A stretch of DNA of 64,000 nucleotides from Ganoderma boninense (Eukaryota > Basidiomycota > Agaricomycetes > Polyporales > Polyporaceae), in NCBI GenBank assembly GCA_002900995.3, contig CM035304.1, forward strand, positions 2,574,823-2,638,822, given 5' to 3'. Each line of letters begins with the position of its first letter. The stretch's first letter is position 1. Below are positions 1 through 11,534 of the stretch, one piece after another. The notes below the pieces were generated by a model that was given only the letters and a program-made list of their open reading frames with translations, had not been told where the DNA came from and searched no databases. The position numbers were made by a program, and so were the translations under genes.

Positions 1-427
1 CTTATACGGAAGACCTTACGGAGGGCATCGTTGAATAGACTCGGGCCTCGGCAGACAATGGAGGCTGAAGCTTTGAGGGCCGAGTGGCGTGGTGCGTGAT
101 GACTAAGCTCCGCCCCTGGTAGGAAAGGGGCCGCGGTTCGCATGGCAGCCACGCTCCCACGTGCTCCGTTCGTTCCCAAATCTCTCGGCCTTGCTCGATG
201 GTACGTCTAAAGCAGCACTAGCGTTATTAACCTTTCGCATCCACCAAGCCAGATCCCCATGTGAAGCAAAGGGAAACGGCGACGTGCAAGTAACCCCTCT
301 GATCACGGAACCTTGCAACCCCATACACGTCTCGACCTTCCCATGTTGGGTCAACGACAATACCCTTTGACACGTTTGGGAGTACTTAAAACTCTCATCA
401 AGATCCGTGTTCGACCAGTTCACTCCC
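1..427. other. intergenic, nothing recognised
   Basis: I see no recognisable gene. Short open frames on both strands have no domain signature and no splice-consistent continuation. The downstream part is probably the promoter region of the gene starting at 428. Confidence 0.4.
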
Positions 428-1254
428 ATGTCTCACTGGTCCATTGAGTTAGTAATCATCGGTCATTTCCCTCCCTCACCATCTGATCGCTTTCAATCGG
501 ACAGATTCTCGACGGACGCCGTCAGCGGTTACGCCTGGGGCAGGACCATCCAACAGGAGTTCGCGGCGTACGACGCCTGCCTCTACGTGTTGGTACACTC
601 TAGAGGTCCAGGTACGACCCGCCAGCATATTTCGTCGGTACTTGATTGACACGCTGTGAATGCAGTTTATTTGACCATTGCTGAGCGGGGGTCCAGCGAC
701 GTCCTCGTCCTCGACTTCGGGACGTTTTCGCAATCCGTCACCATCAAACGATGGGTAAGTCGTCATGCAAACCTTTCAAATCCATTGGTAACTTATCCCC
801 ATTCTAGGGAGTGTCCCGCGTCACATATCGTGGGGATCATGGCGGTCTTTTCTTGGCGTTTCCCGATGAAACTTGCATGGAGGGATTCGAAGACTGCTGC
901 GATCGCATCCTCGGCTTTCACCCCGAGGTTAGTGCCCCTCCGACGCTGAAGGAACTGCAAGATTTAGGAGTGGTCCCGCAGCAAAGGCTGGTCAGGAATT
1001 TCCTAGTCGGGCTTACCGATGATGATCGTACCGACCTCCTTTCGCCGACTTCCAGTCACGCCTCCTCTGCGTCGTCTGACGAGGAGTTCGACACCAGTGA
1101 GTCCTGTCATACTATTTAAATGCGTGCATAGGTAGAGGCACATACTTACCGTCAGTCTGGAATAGGTTCCTCTGTGTATACAGTCGATCCACTCTCTGAA
1201 GAAGATTTAGCCGCGATAAGCAAAGAATTGGGGGAGATGCAGGCCATAGCTTAG
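428..1254 (+). CDS. uncharacterised fungal protein, 216 aa, four exons
   Basis: I do not recognise this family. A consistent model joins 428-611, 666-754, 808-1096 and 1166-1254, with introns of 54, 53 and 69 nt, all GT-AG, giving 217 codons including stop. The start is the first ATG of the open frame. The middle contains a hydrophobic beta-strand-like segment (VLVLDFGTFSQSVTIKRWG) followed by a region rich in Gly, Phe and Cys (GGLFLAFPDETCMEGFEDCC). The C-terminal third is Ser- and acid-rich and probably disordered. No signal peptide or membrane segment is evident. It converges on the WD40 gene that ends at 1428. It could be a lineage-restricted gene; function is unknown. The phase-consistent introns are the main reason to call it real. 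Confidence 0.6.
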
Positions 1255-1427
1255 GTTGCGTAGAAATATGTCACGTATTGGATAGTCGCAACGTCGCAAC
1301 ATTGTCTCTGAACTTTGTTCAACACCGGGAGTCCCATCACTCTGCGTGACGCCCCGCCACTCTACCCGACACCCCGCCACTCTGCCCAGCCGCCCGGCGT
1401 CCCGTGTCTCCTTCGCACATGTCTGCA

Positions 1428-2963
1428 TCAATTTGAGAGCCAAACCGTTCTGGCAGCGATGGCGGCAAGAATTAATGTCAAGAATGCGCCAAGTAGGCCG
1501 ATGAGGCCAGAAAGAAGTGTCTAGCAAGCGTAAATATCGAGTCTCGCAGATGAGCACACTGACACACCGGAAACCATTCGCACTTGAGCAGCCAAATGCG
1601 CCAGTTTAAGGGCTCCTTGCTACTCTCACCTGCGGGCATGCTGAGAGTTTGCTCTATGAGAGAAATGGACAGGATTGCGATACTTACGATCTTCCCCACA
1701 CCAGAGCGTGATGGCCATGGTCGTGTCTTCATTGACAGCGGCAGTAGCGAGGAGAAATCGGTCTCGGACAGCGTCGTAATGTGCCGCAAGTGAGAGGATC
1801 TTGTCTTCATCTGACAGACATTCGATTACGATGTGTCACAACGGGGATTCACGAGATTGAACGAATTCACCTTGGTGCAATAATGTTTGGTGCTTCCGGA
1901 ACGTCGTGGCGTCCCATACCACGACTTCACCGACACAACTTCCGCCAATTATGGCATTACCTCCATGGGCGAATAGAACGGGTACGGTGTGGAGCCTTCC
2001 AATGGTGTGACTCACGTTGCCAAGCGATTTCCCGGTGTCTGTCTGATACACGTCAAAACCGGCCGTCATGTTCGAAACAGCCAACTTCCTCCCATCGTCT
2101 GTAATGCTCGCGTTCGCACTGGACTCGATATGATCAATACAACAAAATCGATACTTTGGAGGGACTCACACCAGACTGTTTAGGGGAATAGTCAGTATTT
2201 GGGTCCAACTGTTCACGTTGTAGATGCTGTCAAGGTGGCCGCCAATGTTACCTTAGTCCCAACGACAGAAGTAGGTCCACGTACACGTATCCATGATGCA
2301 AATAAGTCACCAACAATAGTGGATTCCGCGATTTCGACGCGGTCCAATGCACACTGGTGACTAGCACCTCATGGCTCTCGTTGTTCGAATTCTTGGGAGG
2401 AAGGCCAAGGTCCAGAAAATGCGACCATTCTCCTGATAAATGATCAAGACAAGAAGACAGTGAGATAGGTCATGGATAGACAGGATGGAAAGAAACACTT
2501 GCCGTCGGAGGAGAGGCGCCATATCGCAACCTCAGCATGCGCCCCTGATGCAAGGTACTTTTCCTTTACAGCGAGATGCTCGACTGGGAACGAATGCATT
2601 CGAGGGAATGTATCTCCTCGTAGAATAGACTAAGAACATGTCTATTAGTCTGGGTCAAAGCAACCCGAACGAGGCGGGTGAACTGACTTGGGATGGCGTC
2701 GTTAAGACGTTAATGCTACCGTCCTGGCATCTGCACAGCAGCATGCTACCACGGTCCGATACCCAAGCTACAGAGAGCACAGTGCTCGAAGTCACAAAGT
2801 TATGAATTAACTTTCCGTTATCCACCTCCCAGATGCATACACGCCGGTCAAGGCCTGCCGAGGCAAGATAATTGCCTGACGGGTTGAACGCCACAGATGT
2901 GACGCCGCCAGTCCGGCTTTCTTCGAAGTTCGTGGTGCGCTGATATTCTAGTGGGAGTGGCAT
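1428..2963 (-). CDS. WD40-repeat protein with C-terminal transmembrane anchor
   Basis: The model joins, from 5' to 3' on the minus strand, 2963-2688, 2629-2503, 2432-2285, 2226-2170, 2118-1871, 1810-1688, 1629-1568 and 1520-1428, giving 377 residues. WD40 blades are visible as GGVTSVAFNPSGNYLASAG followed by RRVCIWEV, then YLASGAHAEVAIWRL, then SITDDGRKLAVSNMTAGFDVY, then GGSCVGEVVVWDA. The last exon encodes a hydrophobic helix (LLSGLIGLLGAFLTLILAA) followed by a short basic tail, so the propeller should be tethered to a membrane. The intron between 2433 and 2502 has a GC-AG rather than GT-AG boundary (donor gcaagt). The gene is divergent from the SUN gene across about 300 bp. WD40 proteins of this size are common in agaricomycetes; the partner is not predictable from sequence. 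Confidence 0.85.
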
Positions 2964-3265
2964 TACAGAGTGCCTCTGGTAGATGTGCGTCGTTAGATAT
3001 CATTTGAATGGAGTAGCTACAGCAAAACGTACTTCTTCTGTGGCTCGTGAAGAGAACAAAGGACAAATACGGGATGACCACGCGCGCTTGCGATCCCCAC
3101 CGTCCTTTCCCACCGTCCTTACCCCTCGGGCCCTCCTGCTGTGGCCCACAGCGACCACTCAACCACACTTCTCATCTGCTTCTCCTCGACCTTGAGCTTT
3201 GGAACTCTTCTCTCGCCCAACCGCAGCCTTCTTCCCCCTTTTCTACGCTCCGATGGAAGGACCCT

Positions 3266-4409
3266 ATGACCCGTGAAGGTGGACTTACGAGTCCTCTCCC
3301 CCGCGTCCGGAACGTATGTAGGACCACTAATTCTTGTTCTACCGAGCTGACACCAGAGCGTATCGCCTGCAGCGCGGTGGCGTGGTGACCTTCACAACCG
3401 TCAGTTTGTCGCCACACAACACGACCCCGTGAACACCTCCCACTCTTCCAACCCGACCGACCGATCGAATCCATCCCCCCCTTCGAATCCGTCCAACTTG
3501 TCGAATCCATCCAAGCCGTTTAACCTGTCGAACCCACACCACTCACCCCATTCGCCGAGCCCGCCGGTGCATTCGAAGGCCAGAGTCCATCCGCCGTCTA
3601 CTCAGACACCTCGACGGCGACCTCTCGGGTGGGGCTTGGAGGGCAGGGCGATGCTATGTGGCATGTACATTGCCCTTTTCTCTGCCTTCTGCCTAGCCCT
3701 TTGGGCGTGGCTAAACCATGCAAGAACCGATCTCGATCCTTCTGTCAAGGCCTATATCGATCGCGCCGTCGAGCGTGCCGTCAACAGAGCACATCGCGAC
3801 CCCGTTGGTCGCCGAGACTTCGCTCTGCTCGCCGATGGAGCCATTCTCCTTCCAGAGCTCACTGCAGTCGCCGGCCCTCGTGGCATGCTCAGAGCTCGGG
3901 AGCGCAGCACCCGCGCCGAGGCCGCACTCGACGATGACATGCGCATCGGAAATTGCTGGTCAGTTCCTGGGACGAGTGGACAGCTGGGTTTCCGCCTGGC
4001 CGCAATGATCCGCCCCACTCACGTCTCCATCGACCATATCCCTTGGGAGATTGCGGCAGATATAAGTCGCGCACCTCGCGAGCTGGCATTATGGGGTGGC
4101 GTTGACGGGCCGTACGAAGACATCTTGCATAATTTCACGCAGTCTCACCACATCACGCCGCCGAAGATTGGTGAACGATCCGCGCCATTTGTCACTCACG
4201 GCTACAATTTCGCTTTGTTGGCCCATTTCGAGTATGACATCCGTTCTCCAGCACATGTCCAAACATTTGGGCTTCTTCCGTACGTCGTTGAATCGGACAT
4301 GGTAGTCGGTGTAGTAGTTTTGGAGATCTTGAGTAACTGGGGTGGTAAATCGACATCTTTGTATCGCGTCTGTGTACGGGGGAAGTCGCCGACATATCCC
4401 TTTGAATGA
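3266..4409 (+). CDS. SUN-domain (Sad1/UNC-84) nuclear envelope protein
   Basis: SUN proteins sit in the inner nuclear membrane and bind KASH proteins to form the LINC complex. The C-terminal half is a clear SUN domain: GNCWSVPGTSGQLGFRL, then PTHVSIDHIPWEIA, then APRELALWGGVDG, then FALLAHFEYDI, and finally VVLEILSNWGG with LYRVCVRGK. A single membrane helix (CGMYIALFSAFCLALWAWL) precedes it. The N-terminus is a disordered tract rich in Asn, Ser and Pro, with repeated SNPS-type units. The SUN part lies in one exon that ends at the stop at 4409. The start is uncertain. An exon 3266-3313 joined to 3405 keeps frame and gives about 350 residues, but the first ATG inside the open frame is at 3651, just at the membrane helix. 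Function is inferred from the domain only. Confidence 0.85.
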
Positions 4410-4644
4410 ATGTCTTTATAGCATATTGACTTACAAGGATGTGGGGGTGCCCCTTTCATGTCGCGCAGGCTTGCAACGAGTAAGTACTTCATTGTATACA
4501 TTGATATAGCTTATCTGATCCATGTCGCCAAGGTCGTCAAGGATATCTTTTCTCGCCTTGGTACATAAACACCAGACGAAGAGGATTATGCGGTCACTGA
4601 CGAGTATAAAGTGTTCGGGCTTCAGATTTACCACTACATCATAC

Positions 4645-7600
4645 ATGTCCCAACCTCCCTCGCCTTCCGTGCAAGTCGTGGGCTCACCACCAGCGGGCCC
4701 ACCGCAACTTCCCTCCGTCTCGGGTGTACCGCAAGTCGTGGCCACACCACCACTTGCGGGCTCTCCGCAACCTCCTTCGCCATCCAAGTCCGTCCTGAAG
4801 CAGAAACGCAACCTTAACGGCCGCCTTGCTCACTCCTTCGAGAACGGGAAATCGCTCAAGAAGGCCGTGCAATCGAATGCGCCCGCCTTGAAGCTCTCCG
4901 CTATGTATGATGTAAGCGACACCACTCTGAAATTACTTTCACTTCTGAATTCCTTGTTAGCGACTTACAGGGCGCAAACGCTTGCTCCATGGCACGGATA
5001 AGGTACGCGCTCTCTGACTCCATTGAACCGTTCTAAAACCGCATTCAGCGTCCTGTTCAAATGAGTGCCCCGCGTCCAACATCGGTGCGTGTGTCGGATC
5101 CTATTCGGCAGCGCATTCTACGTACGACTACTTATAAACTCTATCTAGGCTCCTCTTTTGGGGAAGGCGGGACCTATGATCCAGTCACCCCCTGCGGTCC
5201 CTTTCGAGTTCACCTTTGGACGTTCTGCGCTTGTCACGGGTGGCGCGGGTGGCGGCCAAGTGGCGCCTGGGGCGGGACCGTCGAACCAACCTTCTCGGCA
5301 AGAAGTCATCCACGTCGTGAAGATGGTGTATGCTCACTTCCATAATCTGGACACTTTCATGGTAGGCATTCTTGTACCATCGAACCCACTGTTCTATCAC
5401 TGACATTGCGTACAGAGCGATGAGGACGCATGGATGTGCTGGACGAAGTTGAAAGATGGAGAACGGCGCGAACTATTCGAGCACTATCAGATTGTGTTCC
5501 AACAGCCCCGAGCCAATAGACCTCAGCCTTCGCGCCCGGAGCGTGGTGCTGAAGTGGCGCAGTCGCAGCCACCGAGCGGCGAACGTTCTCAGGTCAGCTT
5601 GCACCCAGATCCGCCTACCGCTGCTAGTGGTGTAGTGCAAGTTACGGAGCGGTCCAACGAACCAAAGCAGGAGGAGATCATCCATGCTATCAAAGTTGTG
5701 CATGCTTACCACTTGAAAAGAAGCACATCGATTGTACGTAGCTATTATTCGAGTGTGACCTGTCGACGCAAGTCCTTGACTGATCGCGACCCACAGAGCA
5801 ACGAGGCCGCATGGACCATGTGGGTCAAATGGAACGATGACCAGCGGCGTGAACTTCTTACACGTTATCAGAAGATTTGCGCCAATCGCTCTCGGGGGGA
5901 AAGGGCAAATCAAGGCGCCGATATCGAAATGTGTACTGAGAATGTAGACCCGCAGGAATATCAGACAATGCCGGACTTCCTGGGGTGTGAGCGATCTCCC
6001 GTGCCTATGGTCGTAGAGTCGCGTCCTGCATCCGCTCCTCGCCAATCCAGCCGCGAGCATCTCCCTTCGGAGCCGCATCCTCGCGAGGACCTTAGTCATG
6101 GAGCGCAGCCGCAACCACAGCCGCATCCAGACGCGGCCATGCAAACAGATCCACCCACTCCGCGCCATCTCTCCTCCTCCTCCTCCTCCTCCTCCTCCCC
6201 TCCTCCTCCTCCTCCTCCTCCTCCTCCTCCTCCTCCTCCTCCTCCTCCTCCTCCTCCTCCTCCTCCTCCTCTCCTCTCCTCCTCCTCCTCTCCCTCCTCC
6301 TCCTCCTCATTCTCCTCCTCCTCGGCCACAAAACCCTTCGAGATTATCGTCCCGACAGAATGGAGAGCCTTATCCCGTTCAATACGGTCAACAGCAGTCA
6401 CAAAACCTGTTACGATCGTCCGCGTTAATGTCGGCACATGAGAGTACTTATCCTGCACCCTCCAATCCCGCACCCGGTTGAGCGAGGTGCACCACAACCA
6501 CAGCCGCATCCGCATATGTTTATGTCAACGGGCCCCGCCGCTCCGCGTCATTCTCCCCCTCATCCCCCTCCCCATCGTCAGGGCCCCTCAAGACCGGTAT
6601 CCCGACACGTCGCAGAGTCGGTCTCTGTCCATTCTTGGCAGCATTCGCAAGGTCCGCCATCGCTACCTCCGCCGATGCCAGGAGGCTACCGAGCACCGCC
6701 GCCTCCGCCGATGCCAGGAGGCTACAGAGCATCGCCGCCTCCGCCGATGCCAGGAGGCTACCGACCACCGCCGCCTCCACCGATTGAGGATCGTCAGGCA
6801 GAACACTACACATCGCGCCAGCAGCTCAATTTGCAGCCTCAATTACCACGAGTCGTGTCATCGCCACCGAGCGTGACATACTCCTCTCGAGAGTTGCCGT
6901 GGGACGGGTCCAACAATCGCCCACTGGTGAACAGGACCACTCAACAATTTCAAGTTGCTCAGGCACCGCCACTTCCGCCAGGTGCTCTGACTGTTTATCA
7001 ACAGCAGCTGCCGCCACCGGCCCACCAATTCCCAGACCAGAGATTCCCTCATACCCTCTCGCAGACCTTTTCGCATGGCCAACAGTGGGCACCTTTCAGG
7101 CAAGAGGATAGCCCGACTCCACAGTGCCCACCATTCCAACGTTTCTCTCCCACTCACCATCTGTTCCCATCGCAATCGCAGTCGAAGAACATGTTGCAAA
7201 GTCAACCAGGGCAGCTGCCGTCCGCCGCTTCTCCTCAGACGCCCACGGTGTACCACCCCGTACCCTCGCGCCTTGCGCCACCCCCTGCCTACCTCGCAGC
7301 CACGGATTCGCAAGCAACGGACGATCTAGACCGGATGACGGAAGATACAATGACACAAGGGACGGCTGAGCTCTGGGAAGATAGTCGGGCGACTCCTACG
7401 ATGGTAAGCGCCTTCCACTAGATTTGACATTCGTGCTCACCGGTCCGTAGGAGTTTGGTCACCGACGGGACAAGGGAAAAGTGAGTAAGCCGTATGATCT
7501 TTTTCTCGCAATTATTGATCGACGCTATGTAGGCCAGAGCTGTCGATCCGGTCGCCGACGAATTCCATTCAGAAGCGCATAGCAATTTCCCCATGTCCGA

Positions 7601-9172
7601 GTGGCACCATGATCGTTCCACACCTCGTGATGCGGAGCACACGGAGATCCCTCTCAATCCACGCGTAAATGCACTCAATCTTGTCACGTGGAAGTACGAC
7701 TTATGCTTCATAGCCACAGCAAAACGACGTGCCCCAATTTGTGAATAGCGACGGCACTATGTTCGTCGTCGACCAACTCCAGGATCTAGCTGATGCTGTT
7801 CATGAATCGGCCGAAGCTCAGTACGCGACGTATCCTTCTCGATCTCACCATTCACACCTAATATACAAGCAGGAAGCAGTTCTCGAAAGAGTTTATGCTC
7901 TTCCGAGAGATTTTCGAACGCGGAATGCGAGAGGATGGACTCGGGCCCAGCACGTCCAGTGATGTCGAGACGCAATCTCTTAACCCACAGCAGTTGAAGT
8001 CGGATGGTAATTCGATGCGAGCGCAGAATAGGCAGAAGCGGGTGAATGAGAAGGTTCAACGCTTGCGTGGCCAGGGCAAGAATTCCAGTGGCGGAGCCCT
8101 CAGTGGGAACAACACGCCGGCCGACCTGGACAGCGCTCAACAACAACAAGACGACTTCCATCGGTTGAAGGCAAGTATCGTCCCGCCCAAACTTAGCGCA
8201 AAAACGTCTAACCCCTCTCTTTTAGGCCCGTGTCCAGTACAGTTTAACGTCTTTCTTGCAGATCTACGATTGGTCAACGGTCGCACACCAGTACCCTACC
8301 CTCACCGAACAGGAACAAGAAGACTACAAGCAACGGAAAGAATACATTGTTCCTACAGTCGAGAAAAACTTTCGGCCGGACTTCTACCTGCCATGGAAAC
8401 GTCATCCGTTCAACAAGGAAAATCGTCATGTTTTCATCGAGAAGTTTCTCGCCCGTATCGAGGGCGGCGCCTTTTTCAAGAATCCTACGCCGAAAGAGAT
8501 GTTGACGCACGACTGCATTGGGTTCGTGCTGGATAACCATATGAAGTATTGTCGTCTTCGCTGGTGTCGGTCCCTTCGTCCGTTATCTCCGGAGACGCTT
8601 GCCCAAGTCAAAAAGGGATCCGCTCAGCGGTCCCGTTGGAAAACGGTAAGCTTATGTTTCAGGCGGGCATTGGCGTTCTGGTATTGACGTCACGGCAGCT
8701 TCACGAATCTAGGGAAGTTCTCCTCATCAGGCGAGGTTACGACCAGCATCGCCATCTATTCTCCCTCCTAGACCCGTGCAACATGAGCAGCGATGAGACA
8801 GATGGCGAGAAGACGACTGATTCCAACTACCGCATCGTCGTCTCAAAATGGCAGAGTCAAGCGCTTCGCAACTTTCTCTGGACTCTTGATGCTCGTTATC
8901 GGTACGATTGGGGACACCCATCTCATAGGCGCGCAATAGGAGGCAACCGTCCTCGAACGCGTGTCTTGCGCCCAGGCTACGGCGAGAATGGAATAGCGCC
9001 CATAGGACTCTGGAGGAATTGTTACGATGACGATTGGCTTACGGCTCAACCAGCCTACATTGTTCGCGAGTTGGAGATCATGGATGAGGACTATGACTTC
9101 TCCCTTCCAGCCGATCCCTCCGATGGTGAGACGTCCGAGTCAACGGTCGCTAACAGTGCATCCACTTCATAG
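4645..9172 (+). CDS. large low-complexity protein of unknown function, frame interrupted at a microsatellite
   Basis: A phase-consistent chain joins 4645-4911, 4961-5002, 5049-5084, 5149-5361, 5416-5733, 5797-7403, 7451-7480, 7533-7664, 7714-7820, 7873-8170, 8226-8645 and 8699-9172 (about 1300 codons). The intron at 8171-8225 is GC-AG. The N-terminus is Pro/Ser-rich. Two related modules follow, each beginning EVIHVVKMVYAHF or EIIHAIKVVHAYH, with an intron at the same place and ending RRELFEHYQ or RRELLTRYQ. The exon 5797-7403 holds a CCT microsatellite and changes frame twice (1 to 2 to 3), so no uninterrupted product exists as written. The C-terminal third (DYKQRKEYIVPTVEKNF through VLLIRRGYDQHRHLFSLL to MSSDETDGEK) looks globular and conserved. 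I do not recognise a catalytic domain. It may be a nuclear scaffold or a family amplified in agaricomycetes; that is inference. Confidence 0.65.
6168..6330 (+). repeat. CCT trinucleotide microsatellite within coding exon
   Basis: About 160 bp of nearly pure CCT/CTC repeats, with a few interruptions (TCCTCT, CCCTCC, CATTCT). Depending on frame it reads as poly-Ser, poly-Pro or poly-Leu, and as poly-Glu/Gly/Arg on the other strand. It lies inside the exon 5797-7403 of the large gene, where the upstream coding frame and the downstream coding frame do not agree. Confidence 0.95.
6660..6782 (+). repeat. 33-bp coding tandem repeat, three copies
   Basis: Three near-identical 33-bp units encode the 11-residue motif PPMPGGYRAPP, with substitutions A/P and S/A between copies. 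The reading frame is kept, so these expand a proline/glycine-rich disordered stretch of the large protein. Confidence 0.85.
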
Positions 9173-10320
9173 TCTCGCCACGCTCCTCCACACCACTCCT
9201 CAAGACTCCTGGTTGCATTGTGCCATAACTCGATGCTCCATTTCACACCTGCGAATGCCACTCTTCTTACGGCCTCACCGACAGCTCTCTGCGACCTCAC
9301 GTCTGGGCCGCGCCGCGCCTCTCTCCATTTCTCCTCCTCGCTCCGACTCCTCCTTCCTTCTCTCATCGTCGTTTCGGGTGCACCCCTACTCTACCTCCGC
9401 TCGTTTCAGGTCTCCCTCATCGTGCATGCTCCGCCCTCCCCATTCTTGTCTCTGCGACCCCACCTCCGCGCGCTGTGCACCCCTCTCCATTGCTCCTTCT
9501 CGCTCCGTAGGCGCGTCGCGCTTCTCTTCCACACTCGTTCTCGCCCCGATTCTACCTCCGCGCGCTGTGTGCCCCTCTCCATTGCTCCTTCTCGCTCCGT
9601 TGGCGCGTCACGCTTCTCCTCACTTGTTCTCGCCCCGACTCCCCTCCGCGCTCTGTGCGCCTCTCTCCGTTGCTCCTTCAAGTTCTCGCTCGAACACCAC
9701 CTGTTGGCGCGTCGCGCTTCTCTTCCTCGCTCCTTCCCGCTCCGACTCTACTTCCGCTCAACTCACCCTGATCCCGTGTTGCACCGTGTCACGTCTCTCT
9801 CCCTCACCCCTCCTCGCTCAGCCTCTACCTCAGCGCGCTGCGCGCCTCTTTCCCTTTCCGACCTCTGCTCTCTCCCTCGCCCCTCCTGCGTCGCACCGCG
9901 TCGCCTCCCATCTCGCCTCGTATGGCGCGACGCCTTCACCCCATCGCAGTGTCGCGCGCCTCTGTTCCTTGCCTGTCGTCACTTTCGCTCCGACTCTGCC
10001 TGCGCGCGCGTCGCATCGTGTCGCGCCTCTCCGCTACGCTCCGTCGCCTTCGCTCCTCGACGCGTTCACCCCGTCTCAGGCCCTGCCGCACTGATATCAG
10101 GTTCGCTCCCTCCTGCCGTCTAACTTCAACTACACCGCACTGATTTGCATTGACGTTATAGTACTTCACTCCAATTGCCGTTCTCAAGTCGCCTCTCTCT
10201 CTCTCCCATTCTCCCCTTCTCCCCTTCTTTTGACGCTTGTATCCTACGCCTTCTTTAGGCTTGTGTCCTAGACCCTCTTGTCCCTTTATGCAATGTCGAT
10301 TATTGCGATTATTATGAGAT
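9173..10320. other. pyrimidine-rich non-coding stretch
   Basis: Downstream of the large gene the plus strand is strongly C/T-rich for about 1 kb. Long open frames here (Ser/Pro/Leu/Arg/Ala-rich, no ATG-led domain) are explained by this composition and by the repeats at 9463-9750, so I do not call a gene. A run of tctctctctc lies near 10190. Confidence 0.6.
9463..9750 (+). repeat. degenerate tandem repeat, about 90-bp unit, three copies
   Basis: Units begin at 9463, 9555 and 9643 with cctccgcgcgctgtg or a close variant, then share cccctctccattgctcc and a later gcgtcgcgcttctc block. Copies are about 92, 88 and 108 bp; the third carries an insertion. A partial fourth start (cttccgc) is at 9751. 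Confidence 0.75.
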
Positions 10321-11373
10321 GCCCGATCGGGCAGAGTCGGGGCGGAGTGTGCGGTCGAAGCCGACGCATCCGAAAATGGAAAGGGACCGCGCCACAGACC
10401 TCGGCCCCGGAGGCCGTGTGGCCCGCGGCGCCCAGTCACACCCAACCAGTCAGCCGCGTGGGCCAGTCACACCTATCTGTCACACCTGCCCCTTTTGTCG
10501 GACCGAAAATCGGTTTAGAAGGCCAACGGCTAGGCCCCCTTGCGACAGGAGAAAATTTGCTGAGATGTTTTCATATATGTCGACTTTTCGACCGTCTGAA
10601 TATCGCCCGACAAAAGGTCTCCTCCGGAGCCATTTTTGATGCGGCGAAAAGGCGTTGCATCAGTGTGAGAAAAAGGGCCAAGATTGCATCGTGATCGTTT
10701 CCTTTTCAGCCGGAGAAAACTTGCCATATATGATACCATTTCCGCAGCATTTCGGAGGTCGAAAAGGCTTTAGGTGGCAGGCTACTTTCCCATCGTCGAA
10801 AAGTGGCTGCGGAAGTTGCCTTTTCTAGCTACTAAAACGTGACCGACAGTATTTGAAGCTGTTTTTCACTTGTGTCCCCTTTAGAGCGACTTTTCGCTGG
10901 TAGAAAACATCCAGATGCCCGTCGTGCAATGTCCGCCTCGCAAGCGTTTCATGCGATGTTAGATGGTGCTCGCAGCCGACGAGTAAGGAGACAGCGTCAA
11001 CGTCACCAGCTGTGCCCCTTCGCTTCTGGGATCTGCGGGACGTCAAACCCCCTCTTCGGGCTCTATTGCTTTCCCGCAAGTAATGCCGGGCTCGAAATGC
11101 TGTCCACTCTGCTCCATCAATGAGTGCAGGTATCCTCGAGGCCGTACGAACGTCGCGGCGAGCACTTTAGCCTCCACGTTCTCAGGGCTTCCCCGCCTTG
11201 CATCACGAGGCTCGTGCTCGGTCCTCGCCGAGACGTCAGCCTGCCTCCGACACCCCGGGTCCTGTTCACTTGTTACTGACGTGAAGCGGCGAAGAGCGCT
11301 GTGGCCCGAGCTGGAGCCATGGCGACGGCGGACGCTGCGCGGGTCTCGAGAACTCGAATCACCCCAACCAGGA
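10321..11373. other. gene-poor stretch up to scaffold gap
   Basis: No gene is supported. A perfect 14-bp palindrome (tgcccgatcgggca) sits at 10320-10333. Several short gtcgaaaa or cgaaaa words recur between 10500 and 10910. The missing 3' exons of the DUF4203-like gene could extend into 11043-11373, but I cannot place them. Confidence 0.4.
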
Positions 11374-11473
11374 NNNNNNNNNNNNNNNNNNNNNNNNNNN
11401 NNNNNNNNNNNNNNNNNNNNNNNNNNNNNNNNNNNNNNNNNNNNNNNNNNNNNNNNNNNNNNNNNNNNNNNNN
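11374..11473. other. assembly gap, 100 Ns
   Basis: Exactly 100 N characters, the usual placeholder for a gap of unknown size. It is flanked on the right by a short ggagat hexanucleotide repeat (about 11500-11520), which may have caused the break. Confidence 0.99.
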
Positions 11474-11534
11474 ACAAGATGATCGTGGACGTGCACAGGG
11501 ATGGAGATGGAGATGGAGATGAATGGAGACGCAC

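Noticed and set aside
4971..5064. A short separate gene ending at 5064 just before another ATG at 5061
   Set aside because: Using the acceptor at 4960 instead joins both parts into one open frame (YDRLTGRKRLLHGTDKRPVQ), which is simpler and has better introns.
6092..6515. Poly-Glu and poly-Gly open frames on the minus strand
   Set aside because: They are the antisense of the CCT microsatellite.
9027..10123. Two long overlapping open frames of 300-355 codons on the plus strand
   Set aside because: Both are Ser/Pro/Leu/Arg/Ala-rich products of C/T-biased repeat sequence, overlap each other in different frames, and show no domain.
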